Shown one piece after another: positions 36,984 to 47,139 of a stretch of 48,751 nt of DNA (its first letter is position 1; every line of letters starts with the position of its first letter). Both the position numbers and the translations under genes were made by a program. The stretch covers positions 1 to 48,751 of the forward strand of contig JADMJS010000240.1 of the NCBI GenBank assembly GCA_018780435.1, written 5' to 3'. The notes beneath the pieces are model-generated. The model saw nothing but the letters and a program-made list of their open reading frames with translations, was not told the origin of the DNA and ran no database searches. The DNA is from Myxococcales bacterium. GTDB lineage: Bacteria; Myxococcota_A; UBA9042; GCA-2863065.

Positions 36984-37811
36984 ATGGCCATCACCGTCGA
37001 TCCACTCTCGTCCCCCCCGAACGATGCCGCCGAGAGCTACGAGCGATTCGTGCTGGTTTACAGCCCCGTCTGGATCCTGGCCGTCGCTGTGGTCCAGCTC
37101 GGCGGCCTCATGACGAGCTGGGGCAATCTGACCTACCTGCTCTTCGGCATCGGGCTCGCGCTGCCGCTCGTGCTCTGGCCGCTGATTCGAGGCACCCCGG
37201 ATCAAGACCGCCCGTGGACGGAGCGCTACTGGGTGCGCTTCAACCTCTGGATCGGCCTCTTCACCTGGTCGGGCTCCTACTTCGTCACCCACATCTTCTT
37301 CCAGTCCCTCGGCATGAAGTACCGGTTCCCGACGGACTGGACCTTCGAGGCCGTCATCGGCGGAGCGGGCTCCGAGAAGGTCCCCTTCTTCCTCTACCTG
37401 ATGACCCAGGCCTACTTCGCCACCTACCACGTCGTCATGGCGCGCCTCCTCCGCGCGTTCCGCCGCTGGGCGCGCCCGGGTCCCGTCGGCGTCGCCCTGG
37501 CTATCGCCGTCATCGCCTACGTCGTGGCCTTCGCCGAGACCTTCGCCATGGCCAACCCGCTCCTCGCCGACTACTTCGAATACACCGACCGCAACTTCAT
37601 GCTCTGGGTGGGTTCAAGTGGCTACGCCATGCTCTTCATCGTGAGTCTCCCAATGTTCGAACGAATCGACCGCGGCGAACGCAATTCTGTCGGCCGCAGT
37701 TCCCTCGGCCGGTGGACCCTCGGCCGCACGGCCCTCGAAGCCATGGCGGCGAGCTGGCTGGCACTTCAGCTCATCGACCTCTGGGCGATGTTCGTCGTCG
37801 GGGTGGCTTAA
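36984..37811 (+). CDS. cycloeucalenol cycloisomerase (cyclopropyl sterol isomerase)
   Basis: A 275-residue membrane protein closely matching plant CPI1 in length (about 280) and motif order: an aromatic membrane segment, ERYWVRFNLWIGLFTWSGSY, FVTHIFFQSLGMKYRFPTDW, YHVVMARLLRAFRRWA, AFAETFAMANPLLADYFEY and FIVSLPMFERID near the end. Five or six membrane helices are visible. CPI1 opens the 9,19-cyclopropane ring of cycloeucalenol to give obtusifoliol, so the organism should make or process cycloartenol-type sterols. The start MAITVDPLSS has GAGAAG upstream; the frame is open from 36810. The divergent gene is a squalene-epoxidase-like enzyme. Oxidosqualene cyclase is not in the window. Confidence 0.9.
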   Translation: MAITVDPLSSPPNDAAESYERFVLVYSPVWILAVAVVQLGGLMTSWGNLTYLLFGIGLALPLVLWPLIRGTPDQDRPWTERYWVRFNLWIGLFTWSGSYFVTHIFFQSLGMKYRFPTDWTFEAVIGGAGSEKVPFFLYLMTQAYFATYHVVMARLLRAFRRWARPGPVGVALAIAVIAYVVAFAETFAMANPLLADYFEYTDRNFMLWVGSSGYAMLFIVSLPMFERIDRGERNSVGRSSLGRWTLGRTALEAMAASWLALQLIDLWAMFVVGVA

Positions 37812-37822
37812 CGGGCCGGAGA

Positions 37823-37843
37823 TCGAATTCGAGTTGCAACTCG
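37823..37843. promoter_or_regulatory. overlapping palindromes upstream of uvrA
   Basis: TCGAATTCGA (37823-37832) and CGAGTTGCAACTCG (37830-37843) are perfect palindromes of 10 and 14 bases that share three bases. The longer one ends 41 bases before the uvrA ATG. An SOS-type operator is a natural guess for uvrA, but the sequence does not match a LexA box I can name. Confidence 0.4.
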
Positions 37844-37884
37844 GCGCGCCGTTCGGCATCTATACGCCCGTTCAGGAGCACGCC

Positions 37885-40800
37885 ATGCCGACCGCCCGTT
37901 CCAAGTCCTCCCCAGCTACCCCGTCGACGTCGCTCGAGGCGCTCGATGGCAACGTCCTCGACGCGCTCGTGGGCGGGCCCTCGGGGCGGCCGCCCGTGCC
38001 GTCGACGCCCGCCCGCAAGCGAGGCGAAGGCCGCGCCGAGCCGATCCGCGCCATCCGCGTCCGGGGCGCGCGCGAGCACAACCTGAAGGGCGTCGACATC
38101 GACATCCCGCGCGACGTGCTCACCGTCATGACGGGCCTCTCGGGCTCGGGGAAGAGCTCGCTCGCCTTCGACACGATCTTCGCCGAAGGCCAGCGCAAGT
38201 ACATGGAGTCCCTCTCGGCTTACGCCCGGCAGTTCCTCGAGCAGCTCCGGAAGCCCGACGTCGAGAGTATCGAAGGCCTCACGCCCACCATCGCGATCGA
38301 ACAACGCGCCGCCGCCAAGAACCCACGCTCCACGGTCGCGACCACGACCGAGATCTACGACTACCTTCGCCTCCTCTTCGCGCGGGCCGGCGCGCCGCGC
38401 TGCTGGCACCCCGAAGCGACGACCAAAGACGGCACCGTCACTCGTCGATGCGGCCTGCCCATCCAGAAGTCGGACCCGCAGCACATCGGCGACCACGTGA
38501 TGAAACAACACGCCGGCGCGAAGATGGTGGTCCTCGCGCCCGTGGTCCGTGGCAAGAAGGGCTTCCACAAAGAGGTCCTCGAAGAGCTCGGCAGCAAGGG
38601 CTTCGCACGCGCTCGCGTGAACGGCGCCATCGTCGACATCGCCGAGACCCTCGCTAAGGGCGGCGACAACCCACTCGGCCTCGGCCGCTACGAGAAGCAC
38701 GATCTCGAAGCCGTGGTGGACCGCATCGTGGTGAAGCCCGACGCCCGCGCGCGCCTCACCAGCTCCGTCGAGACCGCCCTCGCCACAGGCGGCGGCGTCG
38801 TCATCATCGCCGTCGCGGGTGACGACGACACCTGGATCGACGCCATCTACAGCGAACATTGGGCCTGCGCGCTCCACCCGGACGTCGCGCTCGACGAGCT
38901 CGAGCCACGCCTCTTCAGCTTCAACTCGCACTTCGGCGCGTGTGGCACGTGCCAGGGCCTCGGTGAGCTCTACGAGTTCTCGCCGGACCTCGTCCTCCCC
39001 GACGACACGCTCCCACTCGAACAAGGCGGCATCGCGCCGTGGAAGGGCAGCGGCCCCGCGGGCGTCTTCTCGGGTCCACTCGTCCGCCGCTTCGTCCGCG
39101 ACTTCAAAGTCTCCCGAACGGCGACGGTCGGCGACCTCGACGCCACACGGCGCCGCATCTTGCTCTACGGGACCACACCCGACGACCTGACCCGCTTCGG
39201 CGCGACCTGGAGCGGCGTCATCCCCATGCTCACCGACTGGCTCGAGCGCACCGAGTCCGAGTGGGCCAAGGAGTTCTTGCCCCAGTTCCAAGCGTCCCGC
39301 CCCTGCGGCGAGTGCCACGGCGCGCGCCTCAACATCAAGGCGCTCTCGGTCGCGATCCCGACCTCCGTCGCGCCCCCGGCGTCGCAGCTGGCGGCTCGAA
39401 AGCGCCACGGCCTCGAGCCCAGCCCGGCGTGGCTCAACATCGCCGACTTCACCCACATGACCATCGAGACGGCCGTCGATCAGGTCGGCGCGCTCGTCCT
39501 CACCCCCGAACAGCAAACCATCGCAGCGCCCATCCTGAAGGAGGTACGCGCGCGCCTCGGCTTTCTCGCCTCGGTCGGACTCGAGTACCTCTCGCTCGAC
39601 CGCAAGACGCTGACCCTCTCCGGTGGCGAAGCGCAACGTATTCGCCTCGCGTCTCAGGTCGGCTCGGGCATCGTCGGCGCCACGTACGTCCTCGACGAAC
39701 CCACCATCGGGCTCCACTCCCGCGACAATACGCGCCTCATCAACACGCTCCGGCACCTCGCCGATATCGGCAACACGGTGCTCGTCGTCGAACACGACGA
39801 AGAGATGATCCGCGCGGCCGACCATGTCGTCGACGTCGGGCCCGGGCCCGGCATTCACGGCGGCCGCATCGTGGCGCAAGGCACAGTCGAGGACATCGCG
39901 GCGCACCCCACGTCCATCACGGGGCTCTACCTCTCCGGACGGCTACAGGTCGAGACCCCACGACCGTCGGAGCGTCGCCCCCTCTCGGAGGCCCGCGCGC
40001 TGATCGTCCGCGGCGCTCGCCACAACAATTTGAAGGGCATCGACGTCGCCGTCCCGCTCGGCGGGCTCGTCTGCGTCACGGGCGTCTCCGGTTCCGGTAA
40101 GTCCACGCTGGTCAACGACATTCTGTTGCGGGTGGCCGAGGTGCACGTCGGCCGTCGCGGCGTCGTCCCCGGCGAACACGACCGCGTCGAGGGTCTCGAC
40201 GCGGTGAATCGCCTCGTCGAAGTAGACCAAGACCCCATCGGTCGCACGCCCCGTTCCAACCCGGCGACCTACACCGGGATCTTCGACGAGATCCGGAAGC
40301 TCTTTGCCAAGACACCCGCAGCCAAAGTGCGCGGCTATGAAGGTGGACGCTTCTCCTTCAACGTGAAGGGCGGTCGCTGCGAAGCGTGCGCCGGCCAGGG
40401 CCAGAAGAAGATCTCCATGCACTTCTTGCCCGACGTCCACGTCACCTGCGAAGTCTGCGCTGGCACCCGCTTCAACCGTGACACCCTCGCGGTCACCTTC
40501 AAAGACAAGTCCATCGCCGACGTCCTCGGCATGACGGTCGAAGACGCCTGCACCTATTTCGACGCCCTGCCCAAGATCCGCACCATGGTCGAATGCCTCC
40601 GCGACGTGGGCCTCGGCTACATCACGCTCGGGCAGCCGTCGACGACCCTCTCCGGTGGCGAAGCGCAACGCGTCAAGCTCGCGACCGAGCTCGGCAAGGG
40701 CGCTTCGTCGCGCCGGATGGCCCGCGAACACACCCTCTTCGTGCTCGACGAACCGACGACCGGGCTCCACTTCGAAGACGTCCGCAAACTCATCGAGGTC

Positions 40801-41100
40801 CTGCAACGCCTCGTCGGGCAAGAGAATTCGGTGCTTGTGATCGAGCACAACCTCGACGTCGTGAAGTGCGCCGATTGGCTCATCGACCTCGGCCCCGAAG
40901 GCGGCGCCCATGGCGGGCGCCTCGTCGCCACGGGCACACCGGAACAGGTCGCCCAGGTCGAAGACAGCCACACCGGCCGCTACTTGAGGCCGCTTCTGCA
41001 CCCGGACGCCGCTCTCTCGGCGCCACTCACCACTGCGACGGACCCAGCGACGTCGCCCAAGAAGGCCCGCGGCCGACCGCGTAAAGCGGACGCGCCCTGA
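37885..41100 (+). CDS. uvrA: excinuclease ABC subunit A
   Basis: UvrA, the DNA-damage sensor of nucleotide excision repair, which loads UvrB on lesions. The 1071 residues hold two ABC ATPase modules: Walker [10 protein letters not shown] at 84 and GVSGSGKST at 733, each with its signature ([13 protein letters not shown] and [13 protein letters not shown]) and Walker B ([26 protein letters not shown]). The C-terminal zinc module is intact ([11 protein letters not shown] ... CEVCAG). In the first module the second Cys is replaced by His (CALH at 328-331, later CGTC). The usual length is about 940; extra residues lie in a 55-residue leader, a Lys/Pro-rich tail and insertions near 175-195. AGGAG lies seven bases before ATG 37885. 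Confidence 0.97.
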   Translation: MPTARSKSSPATPSTSLEALDGNVLDALVGGPSGRPPVPSTPARKRGEGRAEPIRAIRVRGAREHNLKGVDIDIPRDVLTVMTGLSGSGKSSLAFDTIFAEGQRKYMESLSAYARQFLEQLRKPDVESIEGLTPTIAIEQRAAAKNPRSTVATTTEIYDYLRLLFARAGAPRCWHPEATTKDGTVTRRCGLPIQKSDPQHIGDHVMKQHAGAKMVVLAPVVRGKKGFHKEVLEELGSKGFARARVNGAIVDIAETLAKGGDNPLGLGRYEKHDLEAVVDRIVVKPDARARLTSSVETALATGGGVVIIAVAGDDDTWIDAIYSEHWACALHPDVALDELEPRLFSFNSHFGACGTCQGLGELYEFSPDLVLPDDTLPLEQGGIAPWKGSGPAGVFSGPLVRRFVRDFKVSRTATVGDLDATRRRILLYGTTPDDLTRFGATWSGVIPMLTDWLERTESEWAKEFLPQFQASRPCGECHGARLNIKALSVAIPTSVAPPASQLAARKRHGLEPSPAWLNIADFTHMTIETAVDQVGALVLTPEQQTIAAPILKEVRARLGFLASVGLEYLSLDRKTLTLSGGEAQRIRLASQVGSGIVGATYVLDEPTIGLHSRDNTRLINTLRHLADIGNTVLVVEHDEEMIRAADHVVDVGPGPGIHGGRIVAQGTVEDIAAHPTSITGLYLSGRLQVETPRPSERRPLSEARALIVRGARHNNLKGIDVAVPLGGLVCVTGVSGSGKSTLVNDILLRVAEVHVGRRGVVPGEHDRVEGLDAVNRLVEVDQDPIGRTPRSNPATYTGIFDEIRKLFAKTPAAKVRGYEGGRFSFNVKGGRCEACAGQGQKKISMHFLPDVHVTCEVCAGTRFNRDTLAVTFKDKSIADVLGMTVEDACTYFDALPKIRTMVECLRDVGLGYITLGQPSTTLSGGEAQRVKLATELGKGASSRRMAREHTLFVLDEPTTGLHFEDVRKLIEVLQRLVGQENSVLVIEHNLDVVKCADWLIDLGPEGGAHGGRLVATGTPEQVAQVEDSHTGRYLRPLLHPDAALSAPLTTATDPATSPKKARGRPRKADAP

Positions 41101-41145
41101 CCGATCTCCTTGCAGCCGCCCACCGCCCTGCGGGATGCTGGAGCC

Positions 41146-42240
41146 ATGATGCACAATTTCTCTCCCGGCCCTGGCATCCTCCCCGCCCCCGTCATCGCGC
41201 AGATCCGCGCCGATCTCCCCGAGTTCGGCGCAACGGGGACCTCGATCCTCGAGATCAGCCACCGCACCCCTCCTTTCGAAGCGGTCATCGACGAGGCCGA
41301 GCGTAACCTCCGGTCATTACTGGAGATCCCGACAAGCCACCGCGTGCTCTTCCTACAGGGTGGCGCGTCGCTCCAGTTCGCGATGGTCCCGTACAACTTC
41401 CTGCGGCGCTCGGCCGACTACGTCGTCGCCGGCACGTGGGGCAAGAAGGCCTGGGAAGACGCCCGGCGTAGCCCGCCCGTCGACGGCGCCGTCGGCGCTC
41501 GCGTCGCGTGGAGCGGCGCCGACGAAGGCTGGTCGCGTATGCCGTCCGACTCGGACCTCTCGCTCGACCCCGACGCCGACTACCTCCACTTCACCTCGAA
41601 CGAGACCATCGAAGGCGTACAAACGGCGCACGTCCCCGCGACGGGCGCCGTCCCCCTCGTTTGCGACGCGTCGAGCGACTTCCTCTCTCGCCCGGTCGAC
41701 CTCGCGCGCTACGGCCTCTACTACGCCGGCGCCCAGAAGAACGCGGGCGCCGCCGGCGTGACCGTCGCCATCGTCTCGGACGCCATGCTTGAGCGCGCCC
41801 GCAAAAACGGCCTCGCCATGCTCAGCTACCCGACCCAAGTCGCCGGCAAGTCGATGCACAACACGCCGCCGTGTTTCGCGGTCTACGTCGTGATGCTCGT
41901 GACCCGCTGGCTGCGCGACGCGGTCGGCGGCCTCGCGGCGATGGCCGACCGAAACTCGCTCAAAGCAGCGCGACTCTATGCCGCCATCGACGGTTCGGGC
42001 GGCTTCTACCGGGGTTGCGCCCGCCCGCACCATCGCTCGCTGATGAACGCGACCTTCCGGCTGCCGACCCCCGAACTCGAGGCCGCCTTCTTCAATGAAT
42101 CCGAGACGCTCGGCTTCGTCGGCCTCCGCGGGCACCGCGCCTTCGGCGGTGTGAGAGCCTCGCTCTACAACGCGCTGCCCCTCTCGAGTGTCGACGCCCT
42201 CATCGAGTTCATGGCCGAGTTCGCCCGCACACGCGGATAG
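41146..42240 (+). CDS. serC: phosphoserine aminotransferase
   Basis: SerC, a PLP enzyme of the phosphorylated serine pathway, converts 3-phosphohydroxypyruvate to phosphoserine and also serves vitamin B6 synthesis in some bacteria. The 364-residue protein begins MMHNFSPGPGILP as in the family. It has FLQGGASLQFAMVPYN, HFTSNETIEGVQ and the PLP lysine in YYAGAQKNAGAAGVT, ending with RASLYNALPLSSVDALI. Length is normal. Two ATG codons are adjacent (41146 and 41149), with GGAG best placed for the second. It follows uvrA by 45 bases and may be read from the same transcript. Confidence 0.96.
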   Translation: MMHNFSPGPGILPAPVIAQIRADLPEFGATGTSILEISHRTPPFEAVIDEAERNLRSLLEIPTSHRVLFLQGGASLQFAMVPYNFLRRSADYVVAGTWGKKAWEDARRSPPVDGAVGARVAWSGADEGWSRMPSDSDLSLDPDADYLHFTSNETIEGVQTAHVPATGAVPLVCDASSDFLSRPVDLARYGLYYAGAQKNAGAAGVTVAIVSDAMLERARKNGLAMLSYPTQVAGKSMHNTPPCFAVYVVMLVTRWLRDAVGGLAAMADRNSLKAARLYAAIDGSGGFYRGCARPHHRSLMNATFRLPTPELEAAFFNESETLGFVGLRGHRAFGGVRASLYNALPLSSVDALIEFMAEFARTRG

Positions 42241-42287
42241 TCCATGCGCGTTGCGCCCCGCCGACGCGCCCTATACCTTCCGCCCTG

Positions 42288-45200
42288 ATGTCCACCGAAC
42301 CCCGCCCGGTCGCGCGCGTGTCAGTCCTGCTCCGAGTCGTCACCGTCGCGTGCGTGCTCGCCGTCGCTGCCTGCAGTGACCCGGGCTCGACCGCGCCTAC
42401 ACTGGCGGGTGGGCCCAGCCCAGCGCCGACCGCCTACGACCCGACGACGCCTGCCTCACTTCGGCTCGTCAACGCCACCTCGGCATCGACGACACTGTCT
42501 GTGAACTCGGAGTCCGTCACGGTCGCGGCCTTCGACGTTGGGCGATACCTCCTCGTCCCGATGCGGGCGCCCTCGACCTCGGTTGGCGGCCAGCCGCTCC
42601 CGTACCAAGCTTGGCGAGCCGGACGACGCTACACGGTCGTCTTGACCGACGCCGGCACCGTCGTCCTCGAAGATCCGCCGGCGGCGCCCCAGGGCTCGCT
42701 CCGCGTCCGCGGGCTCTCGGGAGCGACCGATCTGCCTGTGGTCGAGCTCACCCAGCCGAGCGACGAGAGCCCACTGGGCCCCGTACAGCCCAGCACCATC
42801 ACCGGCCCACTCTCGCCCCTCCAGCTCTCCGCCACCGCGACGGTAGCGCGCCCACTGAGCGGTATACGGCTCGTCACGACGCCGACGGCCGGACTCTCGC
42901 GTTACTTCGACTGCCCCGTGCCGGACCTCGGCTCCGACGCGCTCGTCTTCGTAGTCTCGTCCGCCCTGGAGCCCGTCCACGCGGGCGTCCTCGCTGTCGG
43001 GCGTACGGCCACCCGGCGCCTCGACTGCACGGAGCGCGACGCCCGCGCTGAGCTGCGCTTTCTGCACGCCGCCGACGGGTCCGAGGCGCTAGCCCTGCGC
43101 TTCGACGGGACCACGCTCGCGTCAGGCGCTTTCCCGAGCGCCTCCGGGTGGACCACCGTCCCGGCCATCGCCGGCACGGCCGACGTCGTCGTCACCGGCG
43201 GGCCAGACGCGCCTCTGGCCGAAGCCGCCCTCGCCCTGAACGCCGCCGACCGCCAGACCCTCGTCGCCCTCGACGGACCGACGGGGCCTCGCCTCCTGCC
43301 CCTGCCCGTCCCGCCTATCGGCACCGCCCACCTCCTCTCGCCGCTAGCCGGCCTCGTTCTCGGCGACCCCGACGTCGACGGTCCCGGCCCGCTCCCCGCC
43401 GGCGAGAGTCGGCTCGTGGCGCCGGGCGACCTCACCGTGCGAGCCGGGCAGCTCATCGCGGTCTGTGCCGTGGCGCCAGACGCCATCGCTGTCGTGCTCC
43501 CGACTGGCCCTACGGGCGACGACGGCACCCCCGACGGCCTGACCATCCTGAACGACGTCCCCGGCGCCGCACCGGCGCTAGCGCCATGTACCGTGCCCGA
43601 CCTCCCCACCGGCACCCTCCGAGTCCTCAACGCGACCCGGTCGCGCACCCTAGACATCGGCTGGTACCCAGACGGCGTCGCCGAGACCCTCATCGCCGGT
43701 CAGGCCCATTCGTCCGCCAGCGCCCCCTTCAAGCTCCCCGCTGGCGAGCTCACACTTCGAATCGCGCTCACGGCCGGTGCGGCCGACCCGCTCCCCGCCG
43801 TACTCCCCAAGGTGACTCTCGACGAGGGCGCCCGGCTCGACCTCATCGTGTGGGAGGTCGCCGGCAAGCTCGGCGCCCTCGTGGCTCCCACACCACTCGG
43901 GGCGCCCGACGGTGCCGTGTTCGGAGTGGCCCACATCGCCGAATCGCTCGGACCGGTCGCCTTCTTCGCGCGGCTCGACGCCGGTGCGGACGCGCTCCCA
44001 GCCTGGGCCCCCTTTGCGGACCTGACACTCGGCGAGTCCACGACGGCTACCCTCGCGGGGACGGCCCTGGAGCTCGGGGTTGGCCTCGGCGGCGCCGACG
44101 CCGCTCCGGCCTTGGTGTGTCGCCCGGGCGTGTTCCCGGCCGGGACGGCGGCGTCACTCGTGCTGCGAGACGGGCCCGATGACTCGACCGAGCTCCTGGT
44201 CTGGACTGGCGGCGTCGCGGCAGTGCCCTGTGAAGCGCCCAAGACCGCCTCGATGCGTGTGCTTGATGCCGCTCGCCTCGACATGGCGGTCACGACCACG
44301 TTGGATGGTAAACCCTTGCCTCCGCTCAACTTTGGTGACGAGTCCTCGGTCACCGCAGTGGGGCTCGACGCCTTCACCGCCGTCGCCAAGGCCGGAGCGC
44401 TCTCGGCAGCCCTCGGCCCGGCGCTTCTCGATGACGCCCAACACTACACGGCCGCGGTCGTGGGCAATGGGGCTGGGATCAGCTGGCTGCTTCTCGCGGA
44501 CATGAGCACCAGCAATGGGAGCACGGTCGCCCTCCGCGTCGTGCACGCGGCGGCCGGGGCGGGTGCGCTCGACCTCGCGCTCGTGACGCCCACCGGCGAC
44601 GTCGACTTCAGCGACGGGCTCGCGTTCGGACAGACCTCCCCCGCCGTGAGCGTGAACCCCACACCGACCATCCTCGCCATCACCGACGCAACGGGTCGCG
44701 TCGAGTGTGCGGTCTCCACCATCACGGCCGGTGACGCCCTGACGGCCTTCGTCGCCACCCCGCCCGAAGGGGGGCGTGTCCTCCTCGTCCAGGCGACGAG
44801 TGACGACACGGTCGACGGATCAGCCGCCACGCCGCCGGTCGTCGTGCCCTGCACCAAGCCGTCCGACGCCACGCTGCGGGTCTTCGCCGTCACGCCGGAC
44901 CCCATCACCGTGGCGCTCGACGGTCAACTCACCTCGCTGGTCGTCGAGCCAACGACGAGCGCCGAGGTCGGCCTCAACGCCGGAGAGCACCCGGTGACCC
45001 TCGGGTTCGCAGGCCAGAGCGCGTCGACAGCCTCCATCACAGTGGCGAAGGGCGACCGCGCATCTGCCTTCGCGCTCGGGACAGCGCCCGTCACCCTGGC
45101 CTTTGTCCATCAGCCTGCTGAGAACGGCTCCACGCGCTGGCGCGTCCTTCAGGGCGCCGCCAACACCACCTACGCGGTCACGGCGCGCCCCACGCAAGGC

Positions 45201-46025
45201 GCCGCCGTCCCACTTTCGCCGCTCGGGCTCGGTGCGGCGTCCGCTGCGTTCGTCACCACGGCCGGCCCGCTCAACCTCGAAGTCGATCTCGGCGGCGACG
45301 CCACCCCCGAAGCCCTGTGCGCCCTCGATGGCCCGTCGGGCGGCTCCGTCCACGTCGCGCTGATGGTGCAGTCCGGCGGGCTCGCCGCCTGGGTCGCGCC
45401 AAACCACGGCACGCCCGTGATCGTGCCGTGTACGTCGCCCGACCTGCCGGCCTTCGTGTCGGTCCTAAACGTCTACGCCGGCGTACCGGCGCTCGACCTC
45501 GTCTCCGGCGACGACGCCGTGGTCAGCGGTCTCCTCTACACCAAAGCGACTGGGTACCTCGAGCTCCCGCCCGGCGAGACGCTCGCCGTCACGACGCCGA
45601 CCGCCCCCGTGCCCCTGACGAGCCTCCCCGTCCTGAACCCCGGCTTCGACCACACCGCCGTCCTCTACGGCGTCGGCCCGCAGGTGGCCTTATTCACGGA
45701 CGATCCGACCGCACCGCCCCCCGGCGAGGCGCGCGTCCGCGTCATCCACGCCGGGAACGCGCCGACCTATGGCATCAGTGGCCCGATCGCCATGACCTTG
45801 GAGGCTGGCCACGCCAGCGGCTACCTGAACGTCTCTCCACAGGGCACGCTCATTGTGGACACCGACGGTGACGGTGCACCGAACCGTGCCTGTACACTCA
45901 CACTGACGGCGGGGACCATCTCGAACGCCGTGCTCTTCGGCGACGACAGCACCGTCGCGCTGATCCTCCACCGGGCCACCGGCCTCTCGGGCGAGACCAC
46001 CCTCGTCCCCTGTCCCATCCCATGA
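42288..46025 (+). CDS. large lipoprotein with repeated DUF4397-like domains
   Basis: A 1245-residue lipoprotein (lipobox VAAC, Cys29) made of about nine or ten repeats of 90-130 residues. The repeats begin with DUF4397-like strands such as LRLVNATSAS, LRFLHAADGSEALAL, LRVLNATRSRTLDI, LRVVHAAAGAGALDLAL, LRVFAVTPDPITVAL and VRVIHAGNAPTYGI. Many units end in a Cys followed by a PxxP-type turn (VPCTKPS, APCTVPDL), which could staple neighbouring units. The role is unknown; an outer-membrane stalk or binding protein is likely. TATACC ten bases before ATG is a possible -10, again leaving almost no leader. The stop overlaps the DUF72 gene start (ATGA). Confidence 0.8.
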   Translation: MSTEPRPVARVSVLLRVVTVACVLAVAACSDPGSTAPTLAGGPSPAPTAYDPTTPASLRLVNATSASTTLSVNSESVTVAAFDVGRYLLVPMRAPSTSVGGQPLPYQAWRAGRRYTVVLTDAGTVVLEDPPAAPQGSLRVRGLSGATDLPVVELTQPSDESPLGPVQPSTITGPLSPLQLSATATVARPLSGIRLVTTPTAGLSRYFDCPVPDLGSDALVFVVSSALEPVHAGVLAVGRTATRRLDCTERDARAELRFLHAADGSEALALRFDGTTLASGAFPSASGWTTVPAIAGTADVVVTGGPDAPLAEAALALNAADRQTLVALDGPTGPRLLPLPVPPIGTAHLLSPLAGLVLGDPDVDGPGPLPAGESRLVAPGDLTVRAGQLIAVCAVAPDAIAVVLPTGPTGDDGTPDGLTILNDVPGAAPALAPCTVPDLPTGTLRVLNATRSRTLDIGWYPDGVAETLIAGQAHSSASAPFKLPAGELTLRIALTAGAADPLPAVLPKVTLDEGARLDLIVWEVAGKLGALVAPTPLGAPDGAVFGVAHIAESLGPVAFFARLDAGADALPAWAPFADLTLGESTTATLAGTALELGVGLGGADAAPALVCRPGVFPAGTAASLVLRDGPDDSTELLVWTGGVAAVPCEAPKTASMRVLDAARLDMAVTTTLDGKPLPPLNFGDESSVTAVGLDAFTAVAKAGALSAALGPALLDDAQHYTAAVVGNGAGISWLLLADMSTSNGSTVALRVVHAAAGAGALDLALVTPTGDVDFSDGLAFGQTSPAVSVNPTPTILAITDATGRVECAVSTITAGDALTAFVATPPEGGRVLLVQATSDDTVDGSAATPPVVVPCTKPSDATLRVFAVTPDPITVALDGQLTSLVVEPTTSAEVGLNAGEHPVTLGFAGQSASTASITVAKGDRASAFALGTAPVTLAFVHQPAENGSTRWRVLQGAANTTYAVTARPTQGAAVPLSPLGLGAASAAFVTTAGPLNLEVDLGGDATPEALCALDGPSGGSVHVALMVQSGGLAAWVAPNHGTPVIVPCTSPDLPAFVSVLNVYAGVPALDLVSGDDAVVSGLLYTKATGYLELPPGETLAVTTPTAPVPLTSLPVLNPGFDHTAVLYGVGPQVALFTDDPTAPPPGEARVRVIHAGNAPTYGISGPIAMTLEAGHASGYLNVSPQGTLIVDTDGDGAPNRACTLTLTAGTISNAVLFGDDSTVALILHRATGLSGETTLVPCPIP

Positions 46026-47032
46026 CCCGCACGAAGGCGCCGGACGAGCCCCAGCTCGCGCTCTTCGACGCGCCCGCGCCGAGCTGGGTGCCCGCCGCGC
46101 CGCCCCCCGCCGAGCTGCTGCGCCTCGCTGCCGACCTCCCGCCATCACTGCGTTTCGGCACCTCGTCCTGGTCCTACCCGGGCTGGACCGGCACCGTCTA
46201 CGGCCACCTGGCCGGACGCGTCGCGACGACCTCCGAACTCGCGTGGCGGGGGCTCAACGCCTACGCCAGCCACCCGCTCCTGGGCGCCGTCGGGATCGAT
46301 CGTAGCTACTATGCGCCCGTCCCCGAAGGCGATTTCGCCAGCTACCGCGCGCAGTTCGAGGCCGCGGGACGCCCGATCCCAGCGCGATATCTGGTCAAAG
46401 TTGGCAAGGACATCACGCTCCCGTGGGGACGCAGCGGAAAGAACCCCCACTTCCTGAACGCCGACCTCGCCATCGCCGGCTGGCTCGCGCCCGCCGAAGC
46501 CGGCCTCGGCCCCGGCGTCATCCACCTGCTGCAGCTCTCGCCGATGGGCAAGGCGGCCGGCGGTCCCGCCCGCTTCGCCGAGCGACTGCATCGTTTCCTG
46601 GACGCCGTCCGACCTCATGGCCGAGTCGCCGTCGAGCTCCGCGACGCGGCGCTGCTCGGCCCGGAGTACGTCGCGACCCTCATCGCCACCGGGGCCCTCC
46701 ACTGTACGAACCTCCTCCCGGAGATGCCCGGACCAGCGGAGCAGGTCGCCACGTTGCAGGCTCACGGCATCGTCGCCGGCGCCCCCCTCCTCATCCGGTG
46801 GCTGCGCTCGGGCAGCCTCGATCACGAGGCCGCCGAGAAGCTCTACGACCCCTACGATGTCCTGCAAGCCCCTCAGCCGGCGCTCATCGCGGAGACCGCG
46901 TCCACCATCGCGCAGTCCCTCGCGGCGGGTTCACCCGAAGTGACGGTCATCATCGACAACAAAGCCGAAGGCAGCGCGCCGCTCACTGTCGCGCGGCTCG
47001 CAGAGCGGTACGCTGACATCGATGGCCACTGA
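46022..47032 (+). CDS. DUF72 (YecE-like) family protein
   Basis: A 336-residue cytoplasmic protein of the DUF72/YecE TIM-barrel family, whose biochemical role is not established. The family start is visible as LRFGTSSWSYPGWTGTVYG (about residue 42), followed by VGIDRSYYAPV, RYLVKVGKDITLPWG, VAVELRDAALLG and a C-terminal EVTVIIDNKAEGSAPL. About 40 Pro/Ala-rich residues precede the domain. Its ATG overlaps the stop of the lipoprotein gene (46022-46025), so the two are translationally coupled although nothing in their families links them. The next gene is convergent. Confidence 0.92.
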   Translation: MTRTKAPDEPQLALFDAPAPSWVPAAPPPAELLRLAADLPPSLRFGTSSWSYPGWTGTVYGHLAGRVATTSELAWRGLNAYASHPLLGAVGIDRSYYAPVPEGDFASYRAQFEAAGRPIPARYLVKVGKDITLPWGRSGKNPHFLNADLAIAGWLAPAEAGLGPGVIHLLQLSPMGKAAGGPARFAERLHRFLDAVRPHGRVAVELRDAALLGPEYVATLIATGALHCTNLLPEMPGPAEQVATLQAHGIVAGAPLLIRWLRSGSLDHEAAEKLYDPYDVLQAPQPALIAETASTIAQSLAAGSPEVTVIIDNKAEGSAPLTVARLAERYADIDGH

Positions 47033-47139
47033 GTCCAACATCACCTTCAGCGATGTCCCGGGATTTGCGGACGCCGTGGTTCGAGCGCTAATGACCCATT
47101 TCGGCGCCGACGGCCGCGCACTCGCAGCTGTGAGACGCG

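Noticed and set aside
37771..41262. Long minus-strand frames opposite uvrA
   Set aside because: Antisense of UvrA, Asp/Glu/Gly-rich composition with no domains.
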